A program made the position numbers and the translations under genes. DNA of 64,000 nucleotides from Sphingobacterium psychroaquaticum (lineage in GTDB: Bacteria; Bacteroidota; Bacteroidia; Sphingobacteriales; Sphingobacteriaceae): contig NZ_FXAU01000004.1 of NCBI RefSeq assembly GCF_900177625.1, forward strand, positions 248,001-312,000. The letters run 5' to 3'. The notes under the pieces were generated by a model. The model ran no database searches, was not told the DNA's origin, and worked only from the letters and a program-made list of their open reading frames with translations. This document shows, in pieces, positions 26,264 through 33,330 of this stretch (positions are counted from its first letter, which is position 1; each line of letters begins with the position of its first letter).

Positions 26264-27445
26264 TTGGTGCGCCAGTTATGGAAAAAGAAAGCACTGGAAA
26301 AAGGCTTTGATCCAGTACTGGTGCAGGCTTATGGTGAGGAACTGAGCGACGCGATCGATAAAGGCTATACCATATCAGAGGACTTCACCACAGAAGACCA
26401 AAGGAAAATACATTCTTTGAAAAAAAATGTATGGCAATTCTCTACAGCTAAGACCTATGCACAGTTGCGTCAAATGTCCGATGCCCTGGTCAAGCCCGAC
26501 GGTACCATGCGCACATTTGAAGAGTTCCGGATACAGACCACTATTATTACGGGGGAACAGCTACGACATCTGAAGACAGAATATCAAACGGCAGTTGCAG
26601 GGGCGCAGATGGCCAGTAAATGGGAAGAGATCCAGCGTATGAAGGAAGCTTATCCACTACTGGAGTTTATCGCCGTGGAAGATGAGCACACAACAGCTTT
26701 ATGCCGATCGCTTGATGGTGTTATCCGACCCGTAGACGATTCTTTTTGGATGCAGTTTTATCCGCCTAACCATTACAATTGTCGCAGCACGGTAAAGCAG
26801 CACAGAAAAGGAGAGATCACCCCGGATGATAAGATTCTGAAACCGTCAATACCCGATATTTTCAAGGTGAACCTTGGTGAACGCGGTTTGGCTTTCCCCG
26901 AAGATCACGCTTATTTTGAAGGGGTTCCAGCTGAGATAATAAAAGAGGCAAGACAATTCTTTCCCTATGCCATGCAGTTTGACATACTGGATGTAACGGA
27001 CAGACTCAAGGGGATTGTACGACAGCACTTCATGACGGATGCAGAGGCAAGTGATTACAGCCGGGTATTGGATTATGCGACCCAGCAAGCGAGATCCAAA
27101 AAAATAATAGTTGATATTATGCCAACCCTAGACCCACAGGGACATGCTGCTCAACGGGAGATCATCTTTCCTGATGCAAGGCATGGGAAGTCAGCAGACC
27201 TACGGATCGATAAGTTGTTGTGGGAGGAAGAAGGGATAAAGACGCATTCACGCAGGGCAATCAAGGGAGCCATCGAGGCAGGAGCCAATCAGGCGAATAG
27301 GGTTGTTATTAATATACCAGTAGACATGGTGCTCGATTTTGAGTTAGCAAAAGTTGCACGAGATAAATTCAAAGATTACAGAGACCTGCTTACAATTGTG
27401 TTTAAACAGGGAGATATGGAGTATAGGTTCGACCGTAAAAAGTAA
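26264..27445 (+). CDS. MuF-type minor head protein with C-terminal nuclease-like toxin domain
   Basis: The first usable start gives 393 aa (TTG 26264, or GTG 26267). The frame, however, is open from 26114, and the upstream codons look coding (DLGGLALNSVNNYYCCD). The MuF hallmark is visible at about residues 130-180: EDEHTTALCRSLDGVIRP and FYPPNHYNCRSTV. The last ~110 residues (from KKIIVDIMPT, through FPDARHGKSADLRIDKLLWE, to ANQANRVVINIPVDM) resemble CdiA-type C-terminal nuclease domains of polymorphic MuF toxins. MuF proteins are packaged minor head components. No immunity gene was recognised nearby. Toxin identity is an inference from sequence pattern. Confidence 0.75.
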   Translation: MVRQLWKKKALEKGFDPVLVQAYGEELSDAIDKGYTISEDFTTEDQRKIHSLKKNVWQFSTAKTYAQLRQMSDALVKPDGTMRTFEEFRIQTTIITGEQLRHLKTEYQTAVAGAQMASKWEEIQRMKEAYPLLEFIAVEDEHTTALCRSLDGVIRPVDDSFWMQFYPPNHYNCRSTVKQHRKGEITPDDKILKPSIPDIFKVNLGERGLAFPEDHAYFEGVPAEIIKEARQFFPYAMQFDILDVTDRLKGIVRQHFMTDAEASDYSRVLDYATQQARSKKIIVDIMPTLDPQGHAAQREIIFPDARHGKSADLRIDKLLWEEEGIKTHSRRAIKGAIEAGANQANRVVINIPVDMVLDFELAKVARDKFKDYRDLLTIVFKQGDMEYRFDRKK

Positions 27446-27473
27446 AAGCAGATAGAGGATATCTATCTGCTTT
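27445..27473 (+). terminator. Strong stem-loop after MuF gene
   Basis: AAAGCAGATAGA (27445-27456) pairs perfectly with TCTATCTGCTTT (27462-27473) around GGATA. It lies on the MuF stop codon and no U-tract follows, so it may be an attenuator or RNA-stability element limiting expression of the gpG-like gene 54 bp downstream. Confidence 0.6.
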
Positions 27474-27526
27474 CGGCACGGTGACCCCCATTACTGACGA
27501 TCTCCGTATCACAAATATACGAACAA

Positions 27527-28054
27527 ATGAGTAATCAACAAAATATCGAACAATTCTTCCATGCCTTTCAGCAAAAGATTGAGCAGGCACAACAACGATT
27601 GCCGGATATAATCGGAACCGAAGTACTCAACTCTGCCCTGGACAACTTTAGGGACGAATCCTTTTTTGGGGATAAGTGGCCAGCACGCAAAGACAAAAAG
27701 AACACACGAAAATTACTGGTCAAGACAGGAGCGCTGCAACGTAGTCCACGGGTTATACGTTCACAGCCTGGACTTGTGACCGTAGGTTCTGACGTTCCCT
27801 ATGCATCGGTGCATAATAACGGGGAAGAAATAAGTAGAAATGCCCGTTCGGAAACATTCATACGCAATCGACACACCAAGGGAAAGAAGAAAGGTCTTTT
27901 CAGCCGTGGCATAACAAGAGGTCAGGGTTTTTCCTTTAAAGCATATACATACAGTATGCCGAGACGTCGCTTTTTTGGTGCGCACCCCAAACTTAAGGAG
28001 CATCTACAACAAATAATTAAAGAAGAATTTCAAAACGCTTTAAAGGGCATTTAA
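27527..28054 (+). CDS. Phage virion morphogenesis protein (Mu gpG-like)
   Basis: The 175-aa protein contains the gpG/gpS pattern: an amphipathic N-terminal helix, WPARKDKKN...LLVKTGALQRSPRV, VGSDVPYASVHNNGEEI and PRRRFFG near the C-terminus. The family (PF05069) acts in head or tail completion in Mu- and P2-like phages. It follows MuF after a stem-loop and a gap of about 80 bp, and is part of the plus-strand head operon. Confidence 0.85.
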   Translation: MSNQQNIEQFFHAFQQKIEQAQQRLPDIIGTEVLNSALDNFRDESFFGDKWPARKDKKNTRKLLVKTGALQRSPRVIRSQPGLVTVGSDVPYASVHNNGEEISRNARSETFIRNRHTKGKKKGLFSRGITRGQGFSFKAYTYSMPRRRFFGAHPKLKEHLQQIIKEEFQNALKGI

Positions 28055-28064
28055 ACACATAGAA

Positions 28065-28496
28065 ATGAAAGAACTGTTCTTATACCTTCGTGCCAAAATA
28101 ATGGCAATACCAACAATCAATTGGGTGGATCTCGATAAAGGGCAACTCAACCAGTACGATAGTCGACCATCGATAGACTTTCCAGCTGTGCTACTTAAAA
28201 TTGAATACCCGAGCACGAGCAAAATTAGCCGAAAGCAACAGCAATGCAATGTGCTTATTACGGCAACATTGGCATTTGATTTTATGGATGATACCGACAG
28301 TATTACCGAAGAAGAACCATTGAGTAAGTCGCTACAGGTTTATGACATCGCTAGCCAACTGCACGAGACTCTCCAAGGCCATATTGATAACGCGATAATT
28401 CGATCGCCGATGGATAGAGTTAATTTGCGCGATCCGAATCGTGTAGACACGATAAAGGTCATCACACAGACTTATAGAACGAAAATAATTGGTTAA
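28065..28496 (+). CDS. Head-tail joining / tail terminator-like protein (Mu gp37-like)
   Basis: This 143-aa protein (MKELFLYLRAKIMAIPTINWV) is the last plus-strand head gene, 10 bp after the gpG-like gene and just before a terminator. The pattern of an N-terminal helix, a beta core (QCNVLITATLAFDF) and a central helix (LQVYDIASQLHETLQG) fits tail-terminator or neck proteins such as DUF1834. The assignment is by pattern and position. Confidence 0.6.
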   Translation: MKELFLYLRAKIMAIPTINWVDLDKGQLNQYDSRPSIDFPAVLLKIEYPSTSKISRKQQQCNVLITATLAFDFMDDTDSITEEEPLSKSLQVYDIASQLHETLQGHIDNAIIRSPMDRVNLRDPNRVDTIKVITQTYRTKIIG

Positions 28497-28497
28497 C

Positions 28498-28532
28498 AAA
28501 AAAGCCTTACCGATTTTTCGATAAGGCTTTTT
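28498..28532. terminator. Bidirectional terminator between convergent phage operons
   Basis: An inverted repeat of 15 bp, AAAAAGCCTTA(C)CGA with TCGATAAGGCTTTTT, has one mismatch. It is flanked by A and T runs and ends the plus-strand head operon against the minus-strand early operon. Confidence 0.85.
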
Positions 28533-28740
28533 AGCGAAACAGCACTAATTGACTAGCTCCATACTCACTAGGCTTTAGTCCCTTTATGTTCATCCATTGT
28601 CGATATGATATGTAAATGCCATGGGAAGGAAACACATGTCTTAGGATACGGGTGTCGGGAACATCACGTTCCTTGGCCTTACTATATACCTCGCGGATAT
28701 ATTGCACTCGTTTAGAATAATTGTTTCGATTATAGGCCAT
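28531..28740 (-). CDS. Small phage protein of unknown function (69 aa)
   Basis: The frame is read from the ATG at 28740 (MAYNRNNYSKRVQYIREVY). The longer frame's first 13 residues have no support. It is basic at the N-terminus, with a WMNIKGLKPSEYG motif near the end. It sits between two terminators, so it is transcribed on its own, perhaps as a regulator. Short proteins beginning this way occur near portal or early genes of Bacteroidota prophages. No function can be stated. Confidence 0.5.
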   Translation of the reverse strand: MAYNRNNYSKRVQYIREVYSKAKERDVPDTRILRHVFPSHGIYISYRQWMNIKGLKPSEYGASQLVLFR

Positions 28741-28800
28741 TAAAAACTTGATTTCAAAATTAAATTTCGTATAAAACAAAAATACAAAATTTAAATCAAT

Positions 28801-28836
28801 AAAAAAGCCTGTGTACTTTCGTGCACAGGCTTTTTT
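28801..28836. terminator. Bidirectional terminator after the early operon
   Basis: AAAAAAGCCTGTG and CACAGGCTTTTTT form a 13-bp perfect stem with a 10-nt loop (TACTTTCGTG) and flanking A/T runs, just beyond the lipoprotein gene that ends at 28852. Confidence 0.88.
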
Positions 28837-28851
28837 ATTGATTTGTTTATT

Positions 28852-29382
28852 CTAATACCAGACAGAATCCAACTTGACAAGATAAGAACCTAGGTTATAT
28901 TCTCCACCCAACGCAGTTTGCGTATAGTCCGAAGGTTCGAGCAAAACTTTTCTAACATTACCATTAACGAAATACTTTTTCCCAGACTGTATAAGAGTCA
29001 CATGTTTTGGGTCTAGAATAAGTAAAGCCTTTAAATTAAGTTTGTTATTGTTGTTGGAATAATCTAAGCTTAAATCACCCCGCGCAATACTGACCAATTC
29101 ATTACCATCTTGCACCTCAGAAAGCTCAGATATTACAAACCTGGTTCTGTTAAGAGCAAGGCTATCTTTCATCCAAAGAGAAATACTATCTAACAAAACG
29201 GGATTGAGTTTCTTCGTAAGAATTTCATTCTTACCTAAATCAGGATTATTTCTTTCGAAAGTGTTGATTTTATCCAGGATAAATGGTTCTGCATTGAAAT
29301 CATCTTTCTTAGTGATCTGCCCACTATTTGTACATCCTGACAGCAATATTGCACTAAACAGAGATAAAAAAAAAGTTTTCAT
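28852..29382 (-). CDS. Phage-encoded lipoprotein of unknown function
   Basis: The 176-aa product starts at MKTFFLSLFSAILLSGC. This start is chosen because it places the lipobox LLSGC at a normal distance. The mature part is rich in Asn, Lys and Asp with beta-strand patterns (KLNLKALLILDPKHVTLIQ). It is the distal gene of the early operon, 26 bp after the preceding gene. A surface or periplasmic lipoprotein in the early/lysogenic region suggests a moron that changes the lysogen (for example superinfection exclusion), which is inference. Confidence 0.6.
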   Translation of the reverse strand: MKTFFLSLFSAILLSGCTNSGQITKKDDFNAEPFILDKINTFERNNPDLGKNEILTKKLNPVLLDSISLWMKDSLALNRTRFVISELSEVQDGNELVSIARGDLSLDYSNNNNKLNLKALLILDPKHVTLIQSGKKYFVNGNVRKVLLEPSDYTQTALGGEYNLGSYLVKLDSVWY

Positions 29383-29408
29383 AAATTTATAATTAACATC
29401 CAAAGATA

Positions 29409-30134
29409 TTACTTTTTCTCACTATTAGCTTGCATGAGAAGTACAGCCCCAGTAGCTTTGTCTAAAAAGACTTTAAGAGATTCTCCTCGTTCCGACCTCC
29501 CCATTTCTTTACCAGCCTTATATTGTACTTCGTTGGAGTAATGCTTATTCGCAAGGCGCTCATGTTTATCTTCGATATAAAGACGTAACCATTTCATTAC
29601 GGTGCTACCATCCAAACGCTGATAATCTTCCCCATAAAAACCTTTTTTCGCTTGAGCAAAGCATACCGCTATTTCCTCCAATGTCAAAGCTGGATAGGTA
29701 GAGACGATTAAATTACTTAACACCTGTATCCCGGAATCCGTTATCATCCTATCAAGGATTAAGTACCGACGAAGATCATTTACGAGTAGACTGATAAAAT
29801 CAATTGTCATCTCCATATTTTCACGACATAATCGGCCGATAGTTCGGGGGCATGAGAGTCCAGCAATTATACTTTCCATCTGGCCGATCATTTTTCGGAT
29901 TTCAGCAAGATGTTTATCTCTATCATTCCCTGGATACTCCTTTTCAAAGTATCGTTCAGATGACTGTAAACTATCAAGCTCTTCACTGGCACGAAGGTAT
30001 GCCTCAAACTTACGTTCGACCTGCCAAGGTGTATACTTAGCTATCTTTGCTAGTGTTTCCGTAGGTTTTTCGCGTAATGCGATCATGAAATGCGTCGGCT
30101 TCCATACGGTTACTTTGTTGTTTTGATGCTCCAT
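29409..30134 (-). CDS. Early phage protein of unknown function (241 aa)
   Basis: This helical, charged protein has a middle part TLEEIAVCFAQAKKGFYGEDYQRLDGSTVMKWLRLYIEDK, a pattern I associate with replication-accessory proteins of Bacteroidota prophages. It overlaps the preceding gene by 98 bp in another frame, so the true start may be later; an ATG for MIALREKPTE lies at residue 17. No catalytic motif was recognised. Confidence 0.55.
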   Translation of the reverse strand: MEHQNNKVTVWKPTHFMIALREKPTETLAKIAKYTPWQVERKFEAYLRASEELDSLQSSERYFEKEYPGNDRDKHLAEIRKMIGQMESIIAGLSCPRTIGRLCRENMEMTIDFISLLVNDLRRYLILDRMITDSGIQVLSNLIVSTYPALTLEEIAVCFAQAKKGFYGEDYQRLDGSTVMKWLRLYIEDKHERLANKHYSNEVQYKAGKEMGRSERGESLKVFLDKATGAVLLMQANSEKK

Positions 30135-30534
30135 TCTTTATCTTATCAATTATCTCCAGTAAGTTCTTGTTAATAGCTGCTAGCGATTTGTTCCTCTGTA
30201 ACGAAACATTCAACCGCCCCCAGTGCGTCAATATTACTTTAAAGCTTTCAAATGCAGATTCTTCTGTTTTTTGATTACTTGCATCCTTTAACTGTACAAG
30301 GATCGATTTCATCGCCTTGCCCTGGCTTGGGTTCCTAATCTCTGGAAGGTTAAACCCTCGTAACCAATTATAATAAAAGCCCATTGCCAAATTGTGATAG
30401 GGGCTTGGTAATTCTTTCCTTTCTAAGCCTTTTAAACGAGTTAGTATAGACCGAAGGAAGGTAACATCATCGCCTTGCTTTAGCTGTCTTTTAATGAAAG
30501 AGTCAAGCCATTTAATTTCTTCTTTTAGTGTCAT
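30037..30534 (-). CDS. Early phage protein of unknown function (165 aa)
   Basis: The mainly helical protein begins MTLKEEIKWLDSFIKRQLKQ and contains GFYYNWLRGFNLPEIRNPSQGKAMKSI, then a C-terminal basic helical part. The pairing with the next gene (98-bp overlap) suggests translational coupling. Function unknown. Confidence 0.55.
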   Translation of the reverse strand: MTLKEEIKWLDSFIKRQLKQGDDVTFLRSILTRLKGLERKELPSPYHNLAMGFYYNWLRGFNLPEIRNPSQGKAMKSILVQLKDASNQKTEESAFESFKVILTHWGRLNVSLQRNKSLAAINKNLLEIIDKIKNGASKQQSNRMEADAFHDRITRKTYGNTSKDS

Positions 30535-30546
30535 AGCTTTCTTCGA

Positions 30547-30993
30547 TTATAATTCCTTAAACATCATTTCCGTGAAATGATCCCTATACAAAGGAGGCGG
30601 GAAGTCTTCAATTATTCGCCAGTGTGTTACATACTCAAACATTCCTAATGTCTCACTAAATTTCTTTTTGGAGCCGTTATCGAAGTATAACAACAGCCTG
30701 TCATTTGGCACATCATCAGGGACTGGATGATCATGTATGCAGTTCCATCCGTTGTTGTCTTCAAAACCTCTGAGTGCTTGTGGCCGCCACCTATAAACAT
30801 CCACCATCCGCTCCCCGTCATCTTCCCTGATCCACTCTTCGTCGATATCCGAACGATTTGGTCGGGGGCAATCTATCTTATTATATGGCTTATCTTTACA
30901 CCAGCCGTTATGTTCATCAATAAAGTTGTGGACTAGGTCAAAATCTGAACCGTATGCACATCTTAATAATTCCTTTTCTGTCATTTCTTTCAT
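30547..30993 (-). CDS. Early phage protein of unknown function (148 aa)
   Basis: This acidic protein is rich in Asp, Trp and Tyr. Motifs are FIDEHNGWCKDKPYNKIDCP and WNCIHDHPVPDDVPNDRLL. Cys and His pairs could bind metal but no standard motif is complete. It lies in the minus-strand early operon, 12 bp before the 165-aa gene. Confidence 0.5.
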   Translation of the reverse strand: MKEMTEKELLRCAYGSDFDLVHNFIDEHNGWCKDKPYNKIDCPRPNRSDIDEEWIREDDGERMVDVYRWRPQALRGFEDNNGWNCIHDHPVPDDVPNDRLLLYFDNGSKKKFSETLGMFEYVTHWRIIEDFPPPLYRDHFTEMMFKEL

Positions 30994-31030
30994 TGATTTT
31001 AATGATAATGCAGATTATCACTGTTATTAG

Positions 31031-31333
31031 TTATATAAATTTGTAGCCCCTTGGTTTAAGTGCGGTTATTGTGGCAGCAAATGGAAATCCATCGATATCC
31101 CTAACCTTTTCGCACTGTTCTTGTAGAATCACGGATCCAGTAAAAATCACTCTTTCTTTTTCTTCAAACCTTATACTCAAGGTAAGTCTCATGCCATTCC
31201 CTTTATCCTTGAATTTGGAAGGCTCAAGTTTATAATCAAGCACCTCTATCATATTACCGACAACCTCATCAATCTCTATCTTTTTACCCGTAAAGTTGTC
31301 TACCTTGATATTGAAGTCACTAAAATTTCTCAT
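31031..31333 (-). CDS. Early phage protein of unknown function next to DGR reverse transcriptase
   Basis: This 100-aa beta-rich protein (IKVDNFTGKKIEIDEVVG, LTLSIRFEEKERVIFTGSV, GFPFAATITALKPRGYKF) resembles small OB-like or single-strand-binding-like proteins of phage early regions. It overlaps the 3' end of the reverse transcriptase by 14 bp, so it is translationally coupled to it. Length and fold do not match the helical DGR accessory protein Avd. Function unknown. Confidence 0.55.
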   Translation of the reverse strand: MRNFSDFNIKVDNFTGKKIEIDEVVGNMIEVLDYKLEPSKFKDKGNGMRLTLSIRFEEKERVIFTGSVILQEQCEKVRDIDGFPFAATITALKPRGYKFI

Positions 31334-32273
31334 TTGTAAGTTTTTTGATTAGATTTTTTGAATTACAATGTTTTGCCCAGCCCATGTAGCTTGCGATACT
31401 GGCTTTGGACTTTTTTGCTTTTACTGCCCGTGCAAACGCCTGTTTGATGGACTTACGTAACATAGTGTGCGTATGGTAGTGAACATATCCACAAAAGTCT
31501 ATACCCAAACTGACGGGAAAGACTCCACGATTGGGTTTTAAGTCCAGTCTTAATTGACTTTTAAGATATGTTGTCAGTGTACCATGTAGCTCTCGTAGGT
31601 ACTTCTTGTCGCTATGTAATACAAGGATGTCATCAGCGTACCTGATATAGTAACGCAGACCAAGTACCTCTTTGACCCAGTGATCAAAATAGGTGAGGTA
31701 AAAGTTGGATAGATACTGGCTAAGGTAGTTACCTATTGGTAAGCCCTGGGCACTATCAATAATACCATCTAGGAGCCCTAGCATCTCTTTGTCTTTTATC
31801 TTCTTGCGCAGTAAGCTTTTCAGAATCGTATTATCTACACTGGGATAGAACTTCTTAATGTCTACTTTTAAACAATAACTGGTATGTTTCACATCCTTAA
31901 GGTAGCCACGCAACACAGCGCTGGCTAGATGAACTCCACGCCCCTTAATACAACTGTATGTGTCGCGTGTGAATACGGCTACAAATAAGGGCTCCAAAAC
32001 ATTCATTATGGCGTGGTGGACAATCCGGTCACGATATGGGAGAACGGATATGACCCTTTCTTTTCGTTCGAATATTGTTCGATGGATATATGGGGAAGTG
32101 CAATAGGTATGGGTGACCAGCTGTCTATAAATATCTGCAATGTTTTGATCGAAATTTTTATCAAATTCAATTATGCTGGATTGTTTCGACTTTCCTCTCC
32201 TTGCTATGGAGTCCGCAAGGAGAAGATTATCGATGCTGCATACTTGTTCGTATAAATTGGTTGCTCTTTTCAT
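31320..32273 (-). CDS. Diversity-generating retroelement reverse transcriptase
   Basis: This 317-aa RT has fingers/palm motifs in order: VLPYRDRIVHHAIMNVL near residue 77, the first metal-binding region CLKVDIKKFYPSVDN near 133, GLPIGNYLSQYLSNFYL near 174 and the active site RYADDILVL near 210. The GxxxSQ form of motif 4 is characteristic of DGR RTs; group II intron RTs have SP. No maturase, integrase or nuclease domain is attached. The TR begins 125 bp upstream, giving the classical VR-TR-RT order. It should copy the TR transcript with adenine infidelity. Confidence 0.93.
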   Translation of the reverse strand: MKRATNLYEQVCSIDNLLLADSIARRGKSKQSSIIEFDKNFDQNIADIYRQLVTHTYCTSPYIHRTIFERKERVISVLPYRDRIVHHAIMNVLEPLFVAVFTRDTYSCIKGRGVHLASAVLRGYLKDVKHTSYCLKVDIKKFYPSVDNTILKSLLRKKIKDKEMLGLLDGIIDSAQGLPIGNYLSQYLSNFYLTYFDHWVKEVLGLRYYIRYADDILVLHSDKKYLRELHGTLTTYLKSQLRLDLKPNRGVFPVSLGIDFCGYVHYHTHTMLRKSIKQAFARAVKAKKSKASIASYMGWAKHCNSKNLIKKLTNEKF

Positions 32274-32397
32274 GATGTGCGCCTTTGCTTAAGAGGTCGC
32301 CTTCGTCCGAACCAATCGGAGTACCAACGCCCTGAAAGGATTATCTTTTGTTTTTTACCGTTATGGGTAAGGTCTGCGCTGTTAGATTTTATTAGCA

Positions 32398-32472
32398 TTG
32401 TGGGCACTGACATTCGCGTTGTCGTTGTCGTAGTTGTAGTCGTTGTACGAAAACGAGACCGACGAACCAGTA
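32398..32472 (-). repeat. DGR template repeat (TR), 75 bp, non-coding
   Basis: On the minus strand the TR encodes, in the frame of the target genes, the pattern TGSSVSFS then YNDYNYDNDNANVSAH. Its variable part is built of AAC, TAC and GAC codons, a classical way of spreading adenines. It lies 21 bp after the first target gene and 125 bp before the RT gene. Compared with it, VR1 differs at 8 and VR2 at 10 core positions, all of them template adenines. Confidence 0.95.
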
Positions 32473-32493
32473 CAGCACACAACCTTAAGATTT

Positions 32494-32970
32494 TTACTTC
32501 GCTGCTTCCGGAGCTAGGCTAAGGTTATAATACTCAATAAACTTCTTACCCATGTAAACTGCTTTTTCAGCGGTATCCACAGATCGGCGGGCACCGACAT
32601 TCGCGAGGACGTAGTCGTAGTAGTAGTCGTAGTACGAAAACGAGACCGACGAACCAGTATTGCGTTCAAAGTATGGATAGTACCAGCGTTGATCCATTCT
32701 TAGTGGCTTACCCTCGCGTAGTGCCAAAGCAATTTCTTCTAAGGCCTTTTCTGCTTTTTGTGCCGGGGTATCCCTCTCGGTTTCCCAGTTAAATTGTTCT
32801 TGTGTTTTACCATTGTATTTTAAGGCAGAGGGGAGGTCAATTACGACATCCATGATATTTTTGACAAACACCTTTTCACCAAATAGGTTTTTTAGAAGGT
32901 CTTTACCCTTAGTGTTGGCTTGATCAAAAGCCTTAACCGCATTTTCTTTACTGATTGTTAGATTTTCCAT
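32494..32970 (-). CDS. DGR target protein 1 (variable protein, TR-proximal)
   Basis: The 158-aa protein has a helical N-terminal half and a motif RWYYPYFERNTGSSVSFSYY that leads into the variable stretch (residues ~106-124). The constant C-terminus is RSVDTAEKAVYMGKKFIEYY. The variable repeat thus lies inside the gene, about 35 codons from its end. It is a paralogue of the next gene (same YYP(Y/W)F...SSVSFS framework and a TAEKAVYMGKKF / TRELARYAGDTF helix). Its location is the phage early region. The framework is seen in many Bacteroidota mobile elements; the fold and ligand are unknown. No export signal or virion motif was seen. Confidence 0.85.
   Translation of the reverse strand: MENLTISKENAVKAFDQANTKGKDLLKNLFGEKVFVKNIMDVVIDLPSALKYNGKTQEQFNWETERDTPAQKAEKALEEIALALREGKPLRMDQRWYYPYFERNTGSSVSFSYYDYYYDYVLANVGARRSVDTAEKAVYMGKKFIEYYNLSLAPEAAK
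32585..32659 (-). repeat. DGR variable repeat 1 (VR1)
   Basis: The 75 bp align without gaps to the TR. Core differences, as coding-strand codons: AAC to TAC three times, GAC to GTC, AAC to CTC (two bases), AGT to GGT, CAC to CGC. That makes eight substitutions, all at template A; two or three further A differences lie at the 3' edge. Encoded residues are YYDYYYDYVLANVGAR against YNDYNYDNDNANVSAH in the TR. Confidence 0.95.
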
Positions 32971-32972
32971 GA

Positions 32973-33326
32973 TTAATCATTTGTATTATTAATGTATTGA
33001 CTATACTCCAGCGGGAAGGTGTCACCTGCATACCTTGCCAGTTCTCGTGTTTCCAAAAGTTGGCGGGCACAGACAAACGCGTGGTCGGAGTCGTAGTTGA
33101 AGACGTTGAACGAAAACGAGACCGACGAACGGTTAGGATTGTAAAACCAAGGGTAATATCCTTCTTTGACATGTTTACCTCCATTCAGCGCGAATACGAT
33201 GACATGTATTTTCTCTAGCCCCTTCATATCGACATCCATTCCTTTTGTACGTTCATTGAACTGCTCCAATGTTTCGCCTTTGAATTCGAGTGCTTTCTCG
33301 AATGTGTTGATTTGTTTGAAATCCAT
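32973..33326 (-). CDS. DGR target protein 2 (variable protein, TR-distal)
   Basis: This is a 117-aa paralogue of target protein 1 with a shorter N-terminus (MDFKQINTFEKALEFKGETL). It has the framework EGYYPWFYNPNRSSVSFS, the variable stretch FNVFNYDSDHAFVCAR and a C-terminal constant helix LLETRELARYAGDTF. Two bp separate it from target gene 1, so both are co-transcribed. Tandem duplication followed by independent diversification from one TR is the likely origin. Confidence 0.85.
   Translation of the reverse strand: MDFKQINTFEKALEFKGETLEQFNERTKGMDVDMKGLEKIHVIVFALNGGKHVKEGYYPWFYNPNRSSVSFSFNVFNYDSDHAFVCARQLLETRELARYAGDTFPLEYSQYINNTND
33061..33130 (-). repeat. DGR variable repeat 2 (VR2)
   Basis: The 70 bp align without gaps to TR 32398-32467. 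Changes: TAC to TTC twice, GAC to GTC, AAC to TCC (two bases), AAC to CAC, AAT to TTT (two bases), AGT to TGT, CAC to CGC. All ten core substitutions are at template A. Homology stops on the 5' side five bases earlier than for VR1. Confidence 0.95.
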
Positions 33327-33330
33327 TTTT

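Noticed and set aside
32270..32482. Minus-strand frame over the DGR template repeat (threonine-rich peptide)
   Set aside because: It is out of phase with the target genes, runs through the TR, and its Thr run comes from the ACA/ACG-type reading of the AAC repeats. The TR is non-coding.
32277..33218. Plus-strand frames across TR and VRs (valine-rich peptides)
   Set aside because: They are antisense shadows of the variable repeats and the target genes.
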